A stretch of 64,000 bases of DNA from Pedobacter glucosidilyticus (GTDB lineage: Bacteria; Bacteroidota; Bacteroidia; Sphingobacteriales; Sphingobacteriaceae): positions 248,001 to 312,000 of the forward strand of contig NZ_DLHN01000021.1 of the NCBI RefSeq assembly GCF_002483235.1, read 5' to 3'. The notes beneath the pieces are model-generated. The model was not told the DNA's origin. It was given only the letters and a program-made list of their open reading frames with translations, and searched no databases. Positions 61,084 through 64,000 of the stretch are shown here, piece by piece. Position numbers and translations under genes: made by a program. How positions within the stretch are numbered: the first letter of the stretch is position 1; each line of letters starts with the position of its first letter.

Positions 61084-62676
61084 ATGCCAACACTACACTG
61101 GATAGGAAAAGATAAAGTTATCAATCATCACCTAGATGTTTCGTTTAAAGTATTGGAACACGCCTACGGTTTTGATAACGGCAAACAAATAGAAGAAGAA
61201 ACAAAAAGCGGAAATAAAATTATACATGGCGACAACCTCGAAGCCCTGAAAGCCCTTTTGCCCGAATATGAAGGACGCATAAAATGTATCTACATAGACC
61301 CGCCCTACAACACAGGAAACGAAGGTTGGGTGTATAACGACAATGTGAACGACCCGAAAATTAAAAAGTGGCTCGGTAAAGTAGTTGGAAAAGAGTTTGA
61401 AGATTTAAGCCGACACGATAAATGGCTCTGTATGATGTATCCACGTTTGAAGTTGCTTCAAAAACTACTATCAAATGATGGTGTTATATTAATATCAATT
61501 GACGACAATGAACAAGCAAATCTCAAATTGATTTGTGATGAAATATTTGGTGGTGGAAATTTTGTAACAGATTTGATTTGGCGTTCAGCTGATTCATCAA
61601 ATAACGATGCCAAACAATTTTCCGTTGATTACAACCATACTTTAATCTACTCCAAAGCATTAAGCTGGCAACCAAATAAACTAGACCGAACCGAAGAAAA
61701 TAATCTTCACTACAAAAATCCTGATAATGACCCCAACGGACCTTGGTTTTCTGGTAATATATCATCGCCTAACCCAAGACCTAATTTGACTTTTGATATT
61801 ATATCGCCAAATGGAACCATTATCAAACCCCCAAAGAATGGTTGGCGTTGGAAAAAAGAACGAATTGATGAAATGATTGAACGTGGCGAGATTATTTATT
61901 CTGAAGACGAAACAAGAATTATTAAAAAAACCTACCTAAAAGACCAGTCTGGTATTGTTCCATCAAACATTTGGTGGGATGTTGAAGAAACTGGGCATAA
62001 TAGAAATGCAAAGTATGAATTGATAAAAATATTCAACGAACTCAAGACTTCTGAAATATTCAAAACTCCTAAGCCAATAAAATTTATTGATAAGATTTTA
62101 AAAATCGCTACTGACAGAGACAGCATAATTTTAGACTCGTTTGCAGGTTCAGGAACAACAGCTCACGCAATATTAAACTTAAATAAGCAAGATAACGGCA
62201 ATCGCAAATTCATAATCGTAGAAATGGAAGATTATGTTGAAGCGGTTACTTCTGAGAGAATAAAAAGAGCGATAAATGGGTTTGGTGAAGGAAATAAGAA
62301 AACCAAAGGTACAGGTGGAAGTTTTGATTTTTACGAGTTGGGGCAACCCATGTTTTTGGAAGATGGCAATTTGAATGAATTGGTAGGCGTTGAAAAAATT
62401 CGCCAATACGTTTACTACACCGAAATCAAAACGCCACTTACAACAAGCAAATACAAAGACAATAAACATTTCTTGGGCAAGCACAATGATACAGCGTTTT
62501 ACTTCCACTACGAGCAAGACGAAGTAACCACTTTAGACCATGCTTTTTTAGCCACCATGAAAACCAAAGCGGGGCAGTATGTGATTTATGCAGACAACTG
62601 TTTGCTAACAAAGGACTTTATGACGAAGCATAATATCATTTTCAAGAAGATACCAAGAGATATAACAAGATTTTAA
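61084..62676 (+). CDS. mod: Type III restriction-modification methyltransferase (Mod)
   Basis: A 530-residue beta-class adenine N6 methyltransferase. The catalytic motif DPPYNTG starts at residue 72 and the SAM motif DSFAGSGTT is at 351-359, the order that defines the beta class. The region between (about 165-330) is the target recognition domain. Mod gives sequence specificity and methylates one strand; with Res it makes the restriction complex. It begins 12 nt after the unrecognised gene and ends 3 nt before res. The central region is poorer in G+C than the flanks, which suggests exchange of the recognition domain. Confidence 0.95.
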   Translation: MPTLHWIGKDKVINHHLDVSFKVLEHAYGFDNGKQIEEETKSGNKIIHGDNLEALKALLPEYEGRIKCIYIDPPYNTGNEGWVYNDNVNDPKIKKWLGKVVGKEFEDLSRHDKWLCMMYPRLKLLQKLLSNDGVILISIDDNEQANLKLICDEIFGGGNFVTDLIWRSADSSNNDAKQFSVDYNHTLIYSKALSWQPNKLDRTEENNLHYKNPDNDPNGPWFSGNISSPNPRPNLTFDIISPNGTIIKPPKNGWRWKKERIDEMIERGEIIYSEDETRIIKKTYLKDQSGIVPSNIWWDVEETGHNRNAKYELIKIFNELKTSEIFKTPKPIKFIDKILKIATDRDSIILDSFAGSGTTAHAILNLNKQDNGNRKFIIVEMEDYVEAVTSERIKRAINGFGEGNKKTKGTGGSFDFYELGQPMFLEDGNLNELVGVEKIRQYVYYTEIKTPLTTSKYKDNKHFLGKHNDTAFYFHYEQDEVTTLDHAFLATMKTKAGQYVIYADNCLLTKDFMTKHNIIFKKIPRDITRF

Positions 62677-62679
62677 GCG

Positions 62680-64000
62680 ATGGAATTAAAACCATATCAA
62701 CAACAAGTAATCAACGACCTTGCACTGTTTTTGGAAAACATACAGGAAACCAAAGACCTGAAAGACGCTTTTTATAATTTTTGGGCAAAGCACCCAAGAA
62801 CGCCTTTGTTTCCGTATTCAGGCACAGCCATTGAACCTTACAAAAACAATGTTCCTCGTGTTCCGCACATTTGTGTAAAAGTGCCAACGGCAGGCGGAAA
62901 AACTTTTATTGCCTGCAATGCCATTAAAACCATTTTTGATGCCTTTGCTTACGATAAGCCCAAAGCAGTAGTTTGGTTGGTTCCGTCCATTACTATTTTA
63001 GACCAAACCATTAAAAACCTAAAAGACACCAACCACTCTTATCGCCAAAAAATCAATTCTCATTTCGGTAACAAAGTAGAAGTATTTGACAAGGCAGAAC
63101 TATTGCAGGGAAGCGGATTTAACTCCACTTCGGTAAAAGAACAATTGAATATTTTTGTATTGAGTTTTGACAGCATCAGAACTGCAAACAAAGAAGGTAG
63201 AAAAGTATTTGAGCAAAACGGCTCATTGCAATCATTTGAAGCCTTGCTCGGCAAAGACGAAGAAATATCGTTGATGAAAGTAATGCAATACTTAAACCCG
63301 ATGATTGTGGTGGATGAAAGCCACAATGCAGAAACGGATTTAAGTGTAGATATGCTCAAAGTATTTAACCCTTGTTTCATTCTTGACCTTACAGCCACAC
63401 CACGCAAAAACAGCAACATCATCAGTTTTATTGATGCTTTGGAGTTGAAAAAGGAAAACATGGTGAAACTTCCTGTAATTGTTTACAATCATCAGGACAA
63501 AACAGAAGTAATTAATTCTGCTTTACAACTTCAAAAGCGCTTGGAACTGCAAGCCATTGAAGAAGAAAAGAAAGGCGGCAAATACATTCGTCCCATTGTG
63601 TTATTTCAGGCACAACCCAAAAACGGCAAAAATTTTTTGAACGAAGAAGAAGAAAAATCAAATGTTCAGAAACTAAAAGAGAAACTCATTGAGTTGAAAA
63701 TTCCTACCGAACAAATCAAAATCAAAACGGCAAACATCAACGAAATAAAAGGCATTGATTTGATGAGCAAAGACTGTGAAGTTCGCTACATCATTACTAT
63801 AAACGCATTAAAAGAAGGTTGGGACTGTCCGTTTGCCTATATCTTGGCATCATTGGCAGACAAGAGTTCGGCAGTTGATGTTGAACAAATTTTAGGCAGG
63901 GTTTTGCGGCAGCCTTATGTCATGAAACATAACTTTCCATTACTCAATTTGAGTTATGTATTAACGGCTTCATCAAAATTCCTTGACACATTAGACAACA
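62680..64000 (+). CDS. res: Type III restriction endonuclease Res subunit, partial
   Basis: The first 440 codons of a superfamily 2 helicase/translocase, cut by the window end. Visible motifs are KPYQQQVINDLA (Q-like), Walker A VPTAGGKTF (about 68-76), motif II DESHN (212-216) and motif III TATPRK (238-243). Then come motif V-like NALKEGWDCP and motif VI-like QILGRVLRQP. The C-terminal PD-(D/E)XK nuclease domain lies outside the window. Res uses ATP to communicate along DNA between two Mod sites and cuts near one of them. Confidence 0.95.
   Translation, partial: MELKPYQQQVINDLALFLENIQETKDLKDAFYNFWAKHPRTPLFPYSGTAIEPYKNNVPRVPHICVKVPTAGGKTFIACNAIKTIFDAFAYDKPKAVVWLVPSITILDQTIKNLKDTNHSYRQKINSHFGNKVEVFDKAELLQGSGFNSTSVKEQLNIFVLSFDSIRTANKEGRKVFEQNGSLQSFEALLGKDEEISLMKVMQYLNPMIVVDESHNAETDLSVDMLKVFNPCFILDLTATPRKNSNIISFIDALELKKENMVKLPVIVYNHQDKTEVINSALQLQKRLELQAIEEEKKGGKYIRPIVLFQAQPKNGKNFLNEEEEKSNVQKLKEKLIELKIPTEQIKIKTANINEIKGIDLMSKDCEVRYIITINALKEGWDCPFAYILASLADKSSAVDVEQILGRVLRQPYVMKHNFPLLNLSYVLTASSKFLDTLDN

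Overview
The window reads as chromosomal DNA of a Bacteroidota bacterium, most likely a Sphingobacteriaceae member close to Pedobacter. The reasons are a low G+C content, repeated TAnnTTTG -7 promoter elements (often with TTTG or TTG 19-21 bp upstream), little sign of Shine-Dalgarno sites, a fused E1 alpha-beta 2-oxoacid dehydrogenase, fused HisB and HisIE enzymes, a LuxC-like acyl-CoA reductase, 7TMR-DISM signalling and an ImuA-ImuB-DnaE2 cassette. No tRNA, rRNA or CRISPR array was seen.

Layout. 1-8.6 kb: an aminotransferase cut by the window edge, a DUF1573 protein, the fused E1 enzyme, a Ppx/GppA phosphatase, a NatAB-like ABC exporter and a cytochrome c-sugar dehydrogenase fusion. 8.8-10.1 kb: a small accessory islet (short lipoprotein, XRE regulator, YoeB-type toxin-antitoxin pair). 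10.2-19.3 kb: dnaJ/grpE, an FtsE-like ATPase, acyl-CoA reductase, ferredoxin, UspA, an NlpC/P60 peptidase, a hybrid histidine kinase and a WD40 protein. 19.3-27.5 kb: a complete histidine operon (G-D-C-B-H-A-F-IE, minus strand). It is headed by a histidine-rich leader peptide behind a consensus promoter and is interrupted by a toxin-antitoxin pair between hisF and hisIE. 27.6-32.8 kb: L,D-transpeptidase, IspD, QueA and a MacB-like permease. 32.8-35.1 kb: a repeat-rich stretch around an isolated methyltransferase. 35.1-51.3 kb: hydroxyacyl-CoA dehydrogenase with biotin genes, a LexA-like XRE-S24 repressor, a degenerate GIY-YIG protein, MsrB, a large metallopeptidase/propeller/barrel protein, PBP1A, nitrilase, aminotransferase, a queuosine-precursor transporter, PAP2 phosphatase and a four-gene electrophile-stress operon. 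51.9-57.4 kb: dnaE2-imuB-imuA, the mutagenic translesion synthesis cassette. 57.8-64 kb: a defence operon of DUF262 protein, DUF3696-type ATPase, an unrecognised protein and a type III restriction-modification system whose res gene runs off the window.

The main observations are these. (1) The XRE-S24 repressor keeps an Ala-Gly cleavage site and a Ser/Lys dyad. A palindrome of the form AATRCTAA-N5-TTAGYATT lies at its own divergent promoter and inside the imuA-imuB-dnaE2 promoter, which suggests an SOS-like circuit without classical LexA. (2) The his operon has a leader peptide with six His codons among seven residues, inside a foldable leader RNA. (3) A three-gene ATPase module and a type III R-M system share one promoter. 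(4) Two families of interspersed repeats occur in the gaps: a roughly 105-bp element present twice in opposite orientation, and a hairpin element with compensatory stem changes.
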